64,000 nt of DNA from JBKBKN01 sp046294625 (GTDB lineage: Bacteria; Bacteroidota; Bacteroidia; M30B66), in the NCBI GenBank assembly GCA_046294625.1, contig JBKBKN010000011.1:41080-105079 (forward strand). Direction: 5' to 3'. The first letter of the stretch is position 1. The number at the start of each line of letters is the position of its first letter. The notes below the pieces were generated by a model. The model worked only from the letters and a program-made list of their open reading frames with translations. It was not told the DNA's origin and did no database searches. Below are positions 9,369 to 18,253 of this stretch, piece after piece. Both the position numbers and the translations under genes were made by a program.

Positions 9369-11681
9369 ATGACATTTCGATACGTTTTATTGGTTCTCAT
9401 TGGTTTTTTTTCCAACGCCATCATGGCACAAGTGCCAATTGGGATAGGCCAGTGGAGAGATCATTTAAGTTATTATCACGGGACGTCTGTAACACAAGCA
9501 GGAGATAAATTTTATTGTGTATCAGAAGGTGGGCTTTTCTTTTTTGACAAACAAAACGATGCACTTGAACGCGAATCTAAAATTTCTGGATTGAGCGATT
9601 TTGGCATTAAAAGGGTGCGTTATCATAAACCCACCAAAACCCTTGTAATTGCCTATCAGGATGCCAATATTGACCTGATCAAGGGTAATAGCATCATCAA
9701 TATGGCCGATATTAAGCGGTCTATTACCATCCAGGGCAGTAAAACCATTAACAATATCAGATTCATTGGCGATTTTGCCTATCTGTGCTGCAATTTCGGA
9801 ATCGTAGAAGTGGATCTTCGACGCGCCATCATTAGAAATACTTTCTTTTTGGTAAGTGGGGGCAATGCCAATGTATTTGATGTGGCGTTCGATGGGACTA
9901 ACATCTATGCTGCAACCGATCAGGGTGTATTCAGAGCAGATTACAACAATCCTTTTCTCAATTTTTTCATTTCCTGGCAGCGAATGGAAGAATTTACAGC
10001 TCAACCCTACAGTGCAATCTATTTCTATGAAAATGGTCTCTATGCAAATAGAAGAGTAGAGAATATCTTCGGGGCTGATACACTTTATGTGCTGCGCGAT
10101 GGTGTGCGAACGGTTTTTGATCAGGACAATGTATTTCACTCTATTGAAGGCGGACATGGGAAATTGTTGATTTCTGCAGAGAGTTTTGTAATCATTTACA
10201 ATGCTGCGAACAACTCCCGCGATTTTATCTTTAGCTACGATGGCAATGCAGCCATACCGCGTAATGCTGTTTTTCAGGATGATGATCCCGATTATGTCTG
10301 GATAGCAGACTTCAAGTTTGGTTTGGTAAGAACTTTCAGACTCTTCACCAGTGTGCCATTTACGCCCGATGGTCCTTATTACAATGATGCTTTTCACATC
10401 AATGTGGAGAAGGATAAGATCTTGGTAAGTGCCGGACGATACGATGAAGCTCTTTCACCGGCATTCAACCAAAATGGTTACTATGTTTTTGAAAACAATC
10501 GCTGGCGGAGTAAGAGCTTTCCTAATCCCGCAAATCCGGCCATTAACTTTACAGATATTGTCTTTGGCGTAGTGAATCCGGCTGATGCAACAGAAGTGTA
10601 TTTGTCGAGTTGGGAGAATGGATTGATTGAAGTGCGCAATAATGAGTTTGTCGGTCTTTACAATGAAACCAATAGCGCGCTATTACCTATTCCGCAAACC
10701 ACCCAGGTGCGGGTAGGAGGAATGGCATATGATCAGGACGGAAACCTTTGGATGACCAACTCTTCGTCGCCAACACCTCTGGTGGTAAAAAAGAAGGACG
10801 GTACCTGGCAGTCGTATGCGCTAGGTCCCGGCATTAATAACCAAAAGCTCAGGGGACTAACCATTGATCGCAGTGGCTTGATATGGATCATTATCGACAA
10901 TGGAGGAATCGCCTTGGTGAAGATTGAAGATTTTGAACTTCAGCGTTTCAGACGTCTGACCAATCTGGCGGGTAATGGGAATTTGCCCAGCAACACCGTA
11001 AATACTATTGTGCAGGATCTTGATGGATTCGTTTGGGTAGGAACATCTTCGGGAGTAGCAGTTTTTTATTCACCCAACAGCATTTTGGACGACAATGCTG
11101 GGTTTAACACAGATGCTCAATTGATCATTGTAAATCAAGGTGGATTCAATCAGTTTCTGCTGCAAGCCGAAGAAGTGACCACCGCCGCAGTGGATGGAGC
11201 CAATCGCAAATGGTTTGGCACAAGCAATGGCGGTCTATTTTTGATTTCTTCCGATGGCACCCAAACAGTGAGTCATTTCACAGCAGAAAATTCACCACTT
11301 TTTTCCAATACGATATTATCCTTAGGCTTAAATCAAGTGACCGGTGAATTATTTGTTGGCACAGACAAAGGAATTCTATCTTATCGTGGAACGGCCACTA
11401 CCAATGGAAACCGCTTCGATAATGTGTATGCATTTCCAAATCCGGTTCAAAAGGATTACAACGGACCGATTACCATTCGCGGGTTGTATGACAATAGTGA
11501 TGTAAAAATCACCGATGTGAGCGGAAATGTGGTATTTAGCACTCGAGCCACAGGAGGGCAGGCTGTGTGGAATGGAAACCGCACTTCAGGAGGCCGCGCT
11601 GCTACTGGAGTTTATTTAGTATTTGGAACGAATGCCGATGGCAGTCAATCTGTGGTTACCAAAATTCTTCTGTTAAATTAA
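9369..11681 (+). CDS. porZ: PorZ-like type IX secretion system beta-propeller protein
   Basis: A 770-residue exported protein with a signal peptide ending at MAQ (residue 21). Two beta-propeller regions fill most of its length, with the N-terminal signature IGQWRDHLSYYHGT and repeated DG.VWVGTSSGV and WFGTSNGGLFLIS blades. The last 85 residues form a T9SS-type C-terminal domain (YAFPNPVQ, VKITDVSGNVVF, ATGVYLVFGTN). In Porphyromonas gingivalis PorZ is a surface component of the T9SS attachment complex that helps deliver anionic LPS to PorU. The same gene pair, porZ then recO, recurs in Bacteroidota and supports the assignment. The two genes are 5 bases apart here. Confidence 0.85.
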   Translation: MTFRYVLLVLIGFFSNAIMAQVPIGIGQWRDHLSYYHGTSVTQAGDKFYCVSEGGLFFFDKQNDALERESKISGLSDFGIKRVRYHKPTKTLVIAYQDANIDLIKGNSIINMADIKRSITIQGSKTINNIRFIGDFAYLCCNFGIVEVDLRRAIIRNTFFLVSGGNANVFDVAFDGTNIYAATDQGVFRADYNNPFLNFFISWQRMEEFTAQPYSAIYFYENGLYANRRVENIFGADTLYVLRDGVRTVFDQDNVFHSIEGGHGKLLISAESFVIIYNAANNSRDFIFSYDGNAAIPRNAVFQDDDPDYVWIADFKFGLVRTFRLFTSVPFTPDGPYYNDAFHINVEKDKILVSAGRYDEALSPAFNQNGYYVFENNRWRSKSFPNPANPAINFTDIVFGVVNPADATEVYLSSWENGLIEVRNNEFVGLYNETNSALLPIPQTTQVRVGGMAYDQDGNLWMTNSSSPTPLVVKKKDGTWQSYALGPGINNQKLRGLTIDRSGLIWIIIDNGGIALVKIEDFELQRFRRLTNLAGNGNLPSNTVNTIVQDLDGFVWVGTSSGVAVFYSPNSILDDNAGFNTDAQLIIVNQGGFNQFLLQAEEVTTAAVDGANRKWFGTSNGGLFLISSDGTQTVSHFTAENSPLFSNTILSLGLNQVTGELFVGTDKGILSYRGTATTNGNRFDNVYAFPNPVQKDYNGPITIRGLYDNSDVKITDVSGNVVFSTRATGGQAVWNGNRTSGGRAATGVYLVFGTNADGSQSVVTKILLLN

Positions 11682-11686
11682 GTCGA

Positions 11687-12391
11687 ATGATTGTCAGCAC
11701 CGAAGGTTTAGTAATTCATCAAATCAAGTATGGTGAAACATCTTCGATTGTGCAGGTTTTTACCCGCTTGCAAGGCATGGTGAAGGTGATGGTCAATGGC
11801 GTGAGGGGGAAAAAGTCGAAGGCAGGATTATTGCAACCGCTAAATCAAATCGAGTTGGTGTATTACCGAAAAGATCATCAGCAGATATACAATATCAAGG
11901 AAATTCGCATGACGAAGGCTTATCAGCATTTAAATACAGAGCCCGATAGGATTGCGCAGCTGATGTTCTGCACCGAGCTTATTCATAAAACAGTGAAGGA
12001 AGAAGAACAGAATGATGCATTGTATGATTTTATTCAAACTGCCTTAGATGAATATGATGCACAATTTAGTTCCAATGCCGATTTTCACTTGAGTTTTTTG
12101 GCGGGCTTGGCTGCTTTTGTTGGTATTCAACCAATGTTAAATTACAATCAGGAAAATAAATTTTTCAGCTTAACAGAAGCATCATTTCAAGGATTTGAAG
12201 ATTTACAGTGTTTAACAACATTACAAAGCCAAACTTTTTTCAAATTATTCAATGGCGATAAGTTGAGTCTTAGCAATGCAGAAAGACGTGCTTTATTGTT
12301 GTCCGTTTTGGCTTATTATCAGGCACAGTTTCCACATATGGGAAAAATACGTTCAGTGGAAGTGCTGCAGCAGGTTTTTAGGGTGGCCTAG
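11687..12391 (+). CDS. recO: DNA repair protein RecO
   Basis: The 234-residue protein loads RecA onto SSB-coated single-stranded DNA in the RecFOR recombination pathway. It opens with the N-terminal OB-fold signature STEGLVIHQIKYGETSSIV and VMVNGVRGKKSKAG, followed by an alpha-helical C-terminal region. Bacteroidota RecO proteins often lack the zinc cysteines, and none are clustered here. The start at 11687 is chosen because it begins the conserved domain 5 bases after the porZ stop; a longer frame open from 11567 overlaps porZ and is not conserved-looking. The stop codon overlaps the convergent SDR gene's stop. Confidence 0.93.
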   Translation: MIVSTEGLVIHQIKYGETSSIVQVFTRLQGMVKVMVNGVRGKKSKAGLLQPLNQIELVYYRKDHQQIYNIKEIRMTKAYQHLNTEPDRIAQLMFCTELIHKTVKEEEQNDALYDFIQTALDEYDAQFSSNADFHLSFLAGLAAFVGIQPMLNYNQENKFFSLTEASFQGFEDLQCLTTLQSQTFFKLFNGDKLSLSNAERRALLLSVLAYYQAQFPHMGKIRSVEVLQQVFRVA

Positions 12392-13305
12392 CTTTTAATC
12401 AATAGATTTTTAAGTGCAGCATCTAATTCAGGAAAATTAAAGTGGAATCCACTTTGGATAAGTTTCTGATTCGATACCGGGCTGCCTTCGAGAAATGCTG
12501 CGCTCATTTCACCAAATAATATTTTTAGTGCAAAAGAAGGTACGGGAATGGGCCAGAAGGGGCGTTTAAGTACTTTAGCAATGGTTTTGGCAAGTTCTCG
12601 ATTGGTGCAATGCGTGCCCGCAACAGCATTGTAAACGCCTTGCATTTTCTCACTCTCCAGCGCATGAATGAACACCCGTGCAATATCCTGGATATGAACC
12701 CAGGGAACATATTGTTTGCCGCTGCCTAATGCGGCACCCACACCCATTTTAACAGGAGTAGCCATCTTAGGAAGCGCTCCGCCTTTATCGGACAGTACAA
12801 TACCTATTCTAATTTTCACCACGCGCGACGCAATTTCAGATAATGTGTCAGCGGCTTCCTCCCACATACGGCATGAAGTGCCCAAAAAATCTGTGGCCGG
12901 AGCATCTTCTTCTGTCATCACCTTTTCACTGGTTACGCCACCATAAAAGCCAATTGCTGAAGCAGAAATGAATATAGGATTTACCTTTAATTTTATTGCA
13001 GCATTTTTAAGTAGTTCTATACTTTTTACTCTGCTATCAATGATTTCTTGTTTGCGTTTCTCGGTCCAGCGTTGGTCGGCTATGCCTTCGCCGGCTAAGT
13101 GAATGATGGCATCGGCCGATTGAATGGCGCGTTCATCTAATGTTCCATTGTTAACATCCCAAATGAATGATTCATCGTAAGGAGCAGGACATTTACCTGA
13201 TCTGCTTAGCAAAAGCAGACGGTAACCTTTTTGTTTTAGCTGTCGGGCAAGCTCCATACCTAGAAGTCCGGTGCCGCCGGTGATGAGAATTGTTTTGGGT
13301 GTCAT
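12388..13305 (-). CDS. TIGR01777 family (YfcH-like) NAD(P)-dependent epimerase
   Basis: A 305-residue atypical short-chain dehydrogenase/reductase. The N-terminal Rossmann motif is ITGGTGLLGMELARQL, followed by the family's IIHLAGEGIADQRWTEKRKQEI segment (the GE(S/G)I...RWT motif), the ISASAIGFYGG stretch with the conserved tyrosine, and the C-terminal DUF1731-like tail (PFALKILFGEMSAAFLEG). The substrate is unknown for the whole family; a nucleotide-sugar or sugar-phosphate ligand is only a guess. Its TAG stop and the recO TAG share the palindrome CTAG, so the two genes end on the same four bases. Confidence 0.92.
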   Translation of the reverse strand: MTPKTILITGGTGLLGMELARQLKQKGYRLLLLSRSGKCPAPYDESFIWDVNNGTLDERAIQSADAIIHLAGEGIADQRWTEKRKQEIIDSRVKSIELLKNAAIKLKVNPIFISASAIGFYGGVTSEKVMTEEDAPATDFLGTSCRMWEEAADTLSEIASRVVKIRIGIVLSDKGGALPKMATPVKMGVGAALGSGKQYVPWVHIQDIARVFIHALESEKMQGVYNAVAGTHCTNRELAKTIAKVLKRPFWPIPVPSFALKILFGEMSAAFLEGSPVSNQKLIQSGFHFNFPELDAALKNLLIKS

Positions 13306-13388
13306 GAATAAATTTCTTTAATCGAAACAGATAGCCGGGTAATAAGTTTTATTTTGAATTATATCTTAGCGCAGCTAAACGAAGAGTT

Positions 13389-13718
13389 ATGGAAAACGGA
13401 ATGAAATATCGCAAGCATGTGTTTATCTGTACCAATCAACGCGGACCGAATGCGCCTCGTCCCAGCTGTGGAGAGCAGTATGGTTTGGATTTGGTGGTGG
13501 CCTTTAAAAAGAAAATAAAAGATCTTGGATTGCATGTAGATATCCGCGCTCAAAAGGCAGGTTGTCTTGATATCTGTGAATTAGGTCCCAGTGTGGTGGT
13601 ATATCCTGAAGGTGTTTTCTATGGCGGTGTTCAGCTCAGCGATGTGGAAGAGATTGTAACTGAGCACCTTCAAAACGAAAAGCCGGTGGAGCGATTAAGA
13701 TTAAAGTTTCAGAAGTGA
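13389..13718 (+). CDS. Thioredoxin-like [2Fe-2S] ferredoxin family protein
   Basis: A 109-residue protein of the (2Fe-2S) ferredoxin domain family related to NuoE-type subunits. Cys14, Cys27, Cys59 and Cys63 give the spacing C-x12-C and C-x3-C expected to bind one [2Fe-2S] cluster. The surrounding phrases HVFICTNQRG and AGCLDICELGPSVVVYPEG are typical of the family. There is no signal peptide, so it should act in the cytoplasm as an electron carrier or a small regulatory redox protein. It stands alone, and no partner oxidoreductase is nearby. An alternative start at Met5 would change little. Confidence 0.88.
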   Translation: MENGMKYRKHVFICTNQRGPNAPRPSCGEQYGLDLVVAFKKKIKDLGLHVDIRAQKAGCLDICELGPSVVVYPEGVFYGGVQLSDVEEIVTEHLQNEKPVERLRLKFQK

Positions 13719-13800
13719 AATAGAGATTTTATAGACTTGAACCATTGATTCCAGGTGTTTATTCATTTGTTAAAATAAATTAGGAGAAAAATAGGTTCCA

Positions 13801-14341
13801 ATGAAAATGATCCGATCTGTTTGGTTAAATTTATTACCCTAAAACCAATCAAATTTATTTTACACAACGCTAAACCTCGCATTGTGGGATTACTTTCAGC
13901 TTGTGGGAAAAGATGAGTCAGCCTACCATTAGTGAGTTCAGTAATATTACCACTTCAAGCGATGGGGCACTGCTAATCAACAGAGTCTATGCTGTTGATG
14001 TATCCAGCTTTCGCACCTGGATTATAAAAATGGGTGAGTATGGATGTTTGGAGTCGGAATGCGATTTTTTGCAATTGCAAGAAGTGGAGCAGCCTATTCA
14101 AGTTCAGCTCTATCCCAACCCTGCAAGCCACATGTTCTATGTGGAAGGTAATCGTCCCGATCATACAAAATCAGAGTTTGGCATTTTTAATCTTATGGGG
14201 CAAAAGCTTTTAGATGCCACCTTCGCGCCTGGTAGTGATCGCTTGGAGTTTGACATAAATAATTTACCATCAGGTCTTAACATTTTGCAGTGGTCAGCCA
14301 AGAGAAAAATTATCACATCAAAAAGGTTTGTGAAGCCATAA
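13801..14341 (+). pseudogene. Decayed remnant of a T9SS-exported protein
   Basis: From about 13874 to 14341 one frame reads through a protein fragment ending in a T9SS type A sorting domain (QLYPNPASHMFYVEG, EFGIFNLMGQKLLDATF, LPSGLNILQWS, ITSKRFVKP). It has no signal peptide and no ATG at its beginning; the longest version would start at a TTG at 13901. An in-frame stop lies at 13871-13873. Further up, an ATG at 13801 opens a signal-like MKMIRSVWLNLLP followed at once by a stop. The simplest reading is a former secreted protein whose middle has been deleted and whose frame is lost. A short live gene from 13901 is possible but could not be exported. Confidence 0.5.
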
Positions 14342-14517
14342 GCCTGCAGGAAGTAAAGATAAATTTACAGTTTACTTATGAAGTAGGATTTATATTACTT
14401 GATTTATTCCGTTTATCCTAACTTGAATTTGAATGAAACTGCGTGATAGTAGCTAACATGCAGCTTCTAAGCAAATTGATTATTTACATAAGTATATATT
14501 AGGAGAACAAAGAAGGG

Positions 14518-15585
14518 TTAGACTCTTCCTACCCATTTCAAGTAATTCACATGCGAAGCTACTGCATAGCGAAGTCTTGGATATTCAATGTATTGAACAC
14601 CATATTCAGCGCATGCTTCACGGATAATCTTACTGATGGCCGGATAGTGTACGTGCGAAATTTTAGGAAACAAATGATGCTCAATCTGAAAATTAAGACC
14701 CCCTACTAACCATGAAATCAGTTTATTTCGGGTGGCAAAATTGGCCGTTGTTTTAAGCTGATGCACAGCCCAATCATCTTCAAGCTTATTGGTGACAGGA
14801 TTGGCTTGAGGAAAGTGTGTGCCTTCCACGGTATGTGCCAGCTGGAAAACGATGCTGAGCACAAATCCTGCAAAAAGCGCATAAATCAAAAAGCCAATCA
14901 ACCAAGAAGAGAAGCCGACCATCATAATGGGTAACACAACGAACATAAACATGTGCAACACCTTGAATGACCAAAAGGAGATGTGTTCCATAGCTGACAT
15001 TTTTTTCAAGGGGATGTTGCCGATTTTTTTACTAAAATATTTTTTATAGTCGGTGAAGAAAATCCAATAGAGGTACAACAAACTGTAGGCCGCCCAGAAA
15101 TAATGGTGCTGGAAACGGTGAAGTTTGTATTTTTTTTGTGTTTCGCACAGTCGAAGGAAAACTCCAGCATTGATATCATCATCAATACCATCTACATTGG
15201 TGTAGGCATGATGAATTACATTGTGCTTGGTGTTCCACATAAACACATTAGCACCCAGAAAATTCAGCGACAATCCTGCGAATTTGTTCACCCAAGCATA
15301 GCGGCTAAAACTGCCATGTGCACCATCGTGCATCACATTGAAGCCAATGGCTGCTGTAAGTCCACCGAGAACGATGCATTCCAGCAATGCTAACCAGAAA
15401 ACAGGTGTGTAAAAAATCAAATGGATGTAAACAAAGGCAAAAGATAAAGTAAGGATAATGGCTTTAAAATAGAGTTGGAAATTTCCGGTAGATGATTTGC
15501 CTGTGGAAGAAAAATACTCACTAATCCGTCTCTTCAATTCGCCGTGAAAAGCATTTGCTCCGGCGGTAAATTTTGGTACTTGCAT
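14518..15585 (-). CDS. Membrane fatty acid (acyl-lipid or acyl-CoA) desaturase
   Basis: A 355-residue integral membrane di-iron desaturase. The three histidine boxes are HDGAHG, HNVIHH and QIEHHLF; the Q in place of the first H of box three is typical of front-end (delta-5/6-like) desaturases. Hydrophobic pairs at about residues 42-80 and 205-245 would place the boxes on the cytoplasmic side. Unlike eukaryotic front-end enzymes there is no cytochrome b5 domain, so a separate electron donor is needed. Bacterial homologues of this length are common in Bacteroidota. Chain position and substrate cannot be fixed from the sequence. The gene is monocistronic. Confidence 0.9.
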   Translation of the reverse strand: MQVPKFTAGANAFHGELKRRISEYFSSTGKSSTGNFQLYFKAIILTLSFAFVYIHLIFYTPVFWLALLECIVLGGLTAAIGFNVMHDGAHGSFSRYAWVNKFAGLSLNFLGANVFMWNTKHNVIHHAYTNVDGIDDDINAGVFLRLCETQKKYKLHRFQHHYFWAAYSLLYLYWIFFTDYKKYFSKKIGNIPLKKMSAMEHISFWSFKVLHMFMFVVLPIMMVGFSSWLIGFLIYALFAGFVLSIVFQLAHTVEGTHFPQANPVTNKLEDDWAVHQLKTTANFATRNKLISWLVGGLNFQIEHHLFPKISHVHYPAISKIIREACAEYGVQYIEYPRLRYAVASHVNYLKWVGRV

Positions 15586-15743
15586 AAAAATAAAATGGCT
15601 CTCGGCTAATAAATTTGTTTTTGAAACCGGTTCAAAGATAAGCCTATTATTTGATTATTTTCAATGTTTTTTCTCTCCATGTTGTTAACAATGCTATGCG
15701 CAAATATTCATAGCCCTAATAAGCTCTGCACACGATTTTAAGA

Positions 15744-15751
15744 TATTTTTG
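15744..15751 (+). promoter_or_regulatory. Bacteroidota -7 motif for the T9SS cargo gene
   Basis: TATTTTTG matches TAnnTTTG exactly and lies 19 bases before the ATG at 15771, implying a very short leader. No clear -33 TTTG was found. Confidence 0.4.
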
Positions 15752-15770
15752 AACTCCAAATCACATAATT

Positions 15771-17186
15771 ATGAAGCAGTTGCTAACGGTGTGCGCCGTC
15801 TTATTATTGCTCGGATTGCAAGCGCAGAATGATGTTTCCGTCTCAAATGGCCCGGGTGTTTCAACTTCGGCAGTAGGGATTATTGATCCAGTAATAAACC
15901 AATTTATGCCACTCCAAGAAGATTCCTGGTTTTGGGATGATTTGCTGCAAGAATGGGTACTGGCTATTAAATACGATTACACCTATTCTCCGCAAGGAAA
16001 ACTAGTTCAAGTGGTTTTTAGCGAAGCCGATAATACACTCATCGGTGAGCAGCTGTATAGTTATGATGCGCAAGAGAGATTAGATACACTCACTAATCGT
16101 TATTTCGATCCTTCTTTCAATCAAATGATAGATGATTACAGGAATATCTATACTTACGACGAATGGTCGAATGTGATATTTGAATCGCTGGAAATATTTA
16201 ATGGAAGCACTTGGGAAGTGGTTATTTCAGCGAATATCGAATTTGAATACGTAAGCAATGGATTATTTACGTCCAAAACACGAACCAATCTTCTGGACGG
16301 GAATATTCAATCTATTGATCTCACCCTGCAAGAATTTGATGCTAATCTTAGATTAACGCAACGTGAGCTGCAAACCTATTTTGATGAAAATACCGGTTTT
16401 GTTCCTACATTAAAATATGAATTGATGTATGAAGGTGCAAACACCGCTCCTTCTCAGTTTACCGAATATTATTTTGAGCCATTTGCAACTGAATGGCTGC
16501 CTTCCATAAGAAGTACAGAGTTGTCGTTTCACATCTATAATTCATTCGACGACTACGCTACCACCAATAGGGTGAATCAAAGTTTCAATGGTACGATTTG
16601 GGAAAACATCAGCAAATCTGAGACGACTTATGATGGATTGAACAGTGTGGAGCTTATCAGTATTTTTGTGAGTGGTTTTTGGTTGCCCGAGTATCGCATA
16701 TCCAAAACATTTGAATCGAACGGTCTGCCCAGTTTATTACTCGAAGAGTTTCGTTTCGAAGGTGAATGGCAAACTGAGCTGGCTCAAGAATACATCATTG
16801 AGTATGATGGACCTGATAATAAGATAAGCAGGATGATCAGAAAAGAATGGGATGACAAGTTTCAGTCTAATCAAAATGCGCAGCGCCGAGACTTTTTTTA
16901 CATGCCTACATCAATGAATTCGCATAAGCAAACGATGTATTCGCAAGTATACCCCAATCCGGCATCGGAAGAGATTAATATTAATATTGCACATGCCTCA
17001 GCCCATGATGAATTCACCTATTCGCTTTTTGATATTACAGGTAAGCGCTATTTGAATGGAAAACTAAAAGGTAATCATTCAACTTTAAAATTTGACAGCT
17101 TGCAGGATGGATATTATTTCCTTCAGCTTCAAGGAAAGAACGGTTTCAGTAAATGCGATAAAATATTGATTCAAAGAGCTAAGTGA
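15771..17186 (+). CDS. T9SS type A sorting domain-containing secreted protein
   Basis: A 471-residue exported protein with a signal peptide (MKQLLTVCAVLLLLGLQAQ). The body is made of YD-like beta segments of the kind YTYSPQGKLVQVVFSE, YSYDAQERLDTLTN and YTYDEWSNVIFES, about 30-45 residues apart, which resemble RHS/YD-style repeats. The last 80 residues are a T9SS type A domain (VYPNPASEEININI, YSLFDITGKRYLNGKL, LQDGYYFLQLQ). It should therefore be exported by the T9SS and attached to the surface or released. No enzymatic motif was recognised. It converges on meaB with an 8-base overlap of the 3' ends. Confidence 0.85.
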   Translation: MKQLLTVCAVLLLLGLQAQNDVSVSNGPGVSTSAVGIIDPVINQFMPLQEDSWFWDDLLQEWVLAIKYDYTYSPQGKLVQVVFSEADNTLIGEQLYSYDAQERLDTLTNRYFDPSFNQMIDDYRNIYTYDEWSNVIFESLEIFNGSTWEVVISANIEFEYVSNGLFTSKTRTNLLDGNIQSIDLTLQEFDANLRLTQRELQTYFDENTGFVPTLKYELMYEGANTAPSQFTEYYFEPFATEWLPSIRSTELSFHIYNSFDDYATTNRVNQSFNGTIWENISKSETTYDGLNSVELISIFVSGFWLPEYRISKTFESNGLPSLLLEEFRFEGEWQTELAQEYIIEYDGPDNKISRMIRKEWDDKFQSNQNAQRRDFFYMPTSMNSHKQTMYSQVYPNPASEEININIAHASAHDEFTYSLFDITGKRYLNGKLKGNHSTLKFDSLQDGYYFLQLQGKNGFSKCDKILIQRAK

Positions 17187-18159
17187 GCGAACGAATCAAT
17201 GTTTCTTTCATTTGCCCCGCTGCACTTCCTGGTGTAAGGTTATTTTTTAGAATGCCTTCAATGCATTGCTGATAAGCTTTTTGGATGTAACTGTTTTTGC
17301 GTAGCAACTCACCAACTGTTTCCATATACAGGTTTTCAAACCATTCTATTTCCTGTTTTTTGCGGTTTTGTGTAAAGAAGCCATTAGCTGAAACGAAGAT
17401 TTTAAACTGCTCAATTTGGGTAAGAATTGCATCAAGACCTTTTTGCTCAATGGCCGAACAAGTCAAGACAGCCGGAGTCCATCCCGAATCTTTGACACTA
17501 AAAAGTTGTAATGCGCGGGCATAAGCCTGTCGTGCGGCATTGGCAGCGGCTACATTGTCACCATCTGCTTTGTTGACCACAATTAAGTCTGCAATTTCCA
17601 TGATGCCCCTTTTGATGCCTTGCAATTCGTCGCCCGCGCCGGCAAGCATGAGCAAAAGAAAAAAATCAACCATGCCACTCACGGCTATTTCGCTTTGCCC
17701 CACACCAACGGTTTCCACGATGATTACATCAAAGCCTGCAGCTTCACAGAGCACAATACTCTCTCGTGTTTTCGCAGCCACCCCGCCTAAACTTCCGGAT
17801 GAAGGACTCGGGCGGATAAAAGCATTTTTTTGTGCTGACAATTCAGACATTCTGGTTTTGTCGCCCAGTATGCTCCCTTTACCTTGGTTGCTGCTAGGGT
17901 CAACAGCAAGCACAGCTACTTTATGACCTTTGTTAATCAAAGTCATTCCTAAGGCTTCAATAAAAGTACTTTTGCCAACTCCGGGCACTCCGCTAATGCC
18001 TATTCTGATAGATTTACCTGAATGACCAATCAATTCATTGAGCAGTTTGTCGGCAGCTTTTCTGTCTTCTTCTCTTGTGCTTTCTATAAGTGTGATGGCT
18101 TTAGAAAGTGCGAGCCTTTCTCCTGACAAAATTTTCTCGGTTGTAACTGTTTCAGACAT
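17179..18159 (-). CDS. meaB: Methylmalonyl-CoA mutase-associated GTPase MeaB
   Basis: A 326-residue G3E-type P-loop GTPase that gates cobalamin loading and protects adenosylcobalamin-dependent methylmalonyl-CoA mutase. Visible motifs are the Walker A GISGVPGVGKSTFIEALG, the switch region DPSSNQGKGSILGDKTRM, ETVGVGQSE (the G3 part) and NKADGDN (the NKxD guanine specificity motif). Length and ends are normal. The mutase genes (mutA/mutB) are not in this window, so the pathway is inferred. The older annotation 'LAO/AO transport ATPase' refers to the same family. Confidence 0.95.
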   Translation of the reverse strand: MSETVTTEKILSGERLALSKAITLIESTREEDRKAADKLLNELIGHSGKSIRIGISGVPGVGKSTFIEALGMTLINKGHKVAVLAVDPSSNQGKGSILGDKTRMSELSAQKNAFIRPSPSSGSLGGVAAKTRESIVLCEAAGFDVIIVETVGVGQSEIAVSGMVDFFLLLMLAGAGDELQGIKRGIMEIADLIVVNKADGDNVAAANAARQAYARALQLFSVKDSGWTPAVLTCSAIEQKGLDAILTQIEQFKIFVSANGFFTQNRKKQEIEWFENLYMETVGELLRKNSYIQKAYQQCIEGILKNNLTPGSAAGQMKETLIRSLT

Positions 18160-18199
18160 TTATCAGGCAAAGAAACTAAACATTGTGTGGATGATAAAA

Positions 18200-18234
18200 A
18201 AAAAGTGCGGTAGCCTTTTTCGACCGCACTTTTT
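18200..18234. terminator. Intrinsic terminator between meaB and the barrel protein gene
   Basis: The twelve-base arms 18200-18211 and 18223-18234 are perfectly complementary (AAAAAGTGCGGT with ACCGCACTTTTT) with an 11-base loop. On the minus strand the stem is followed by a nine-T run. It lies 20 bases after the stop of the minus-strand barrel gene and should end its transcript. Confidence 0.88.
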
Positions 18235-18253
18235 AAAAGAAGTGTTGAAGTTT

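Noticed and set aside
9522..10397. 291-codon minus-strand frame inside porZ
   Set aside because: It lies fully antisense to a well-supported gene and shows no domain; a shadow frame.
11567..11686. Longer recO starting inside porZ
   Set aside because: The extra 40 residues are porZ C-terminal domain sequence in another frame; RecO homology begins at 11687.
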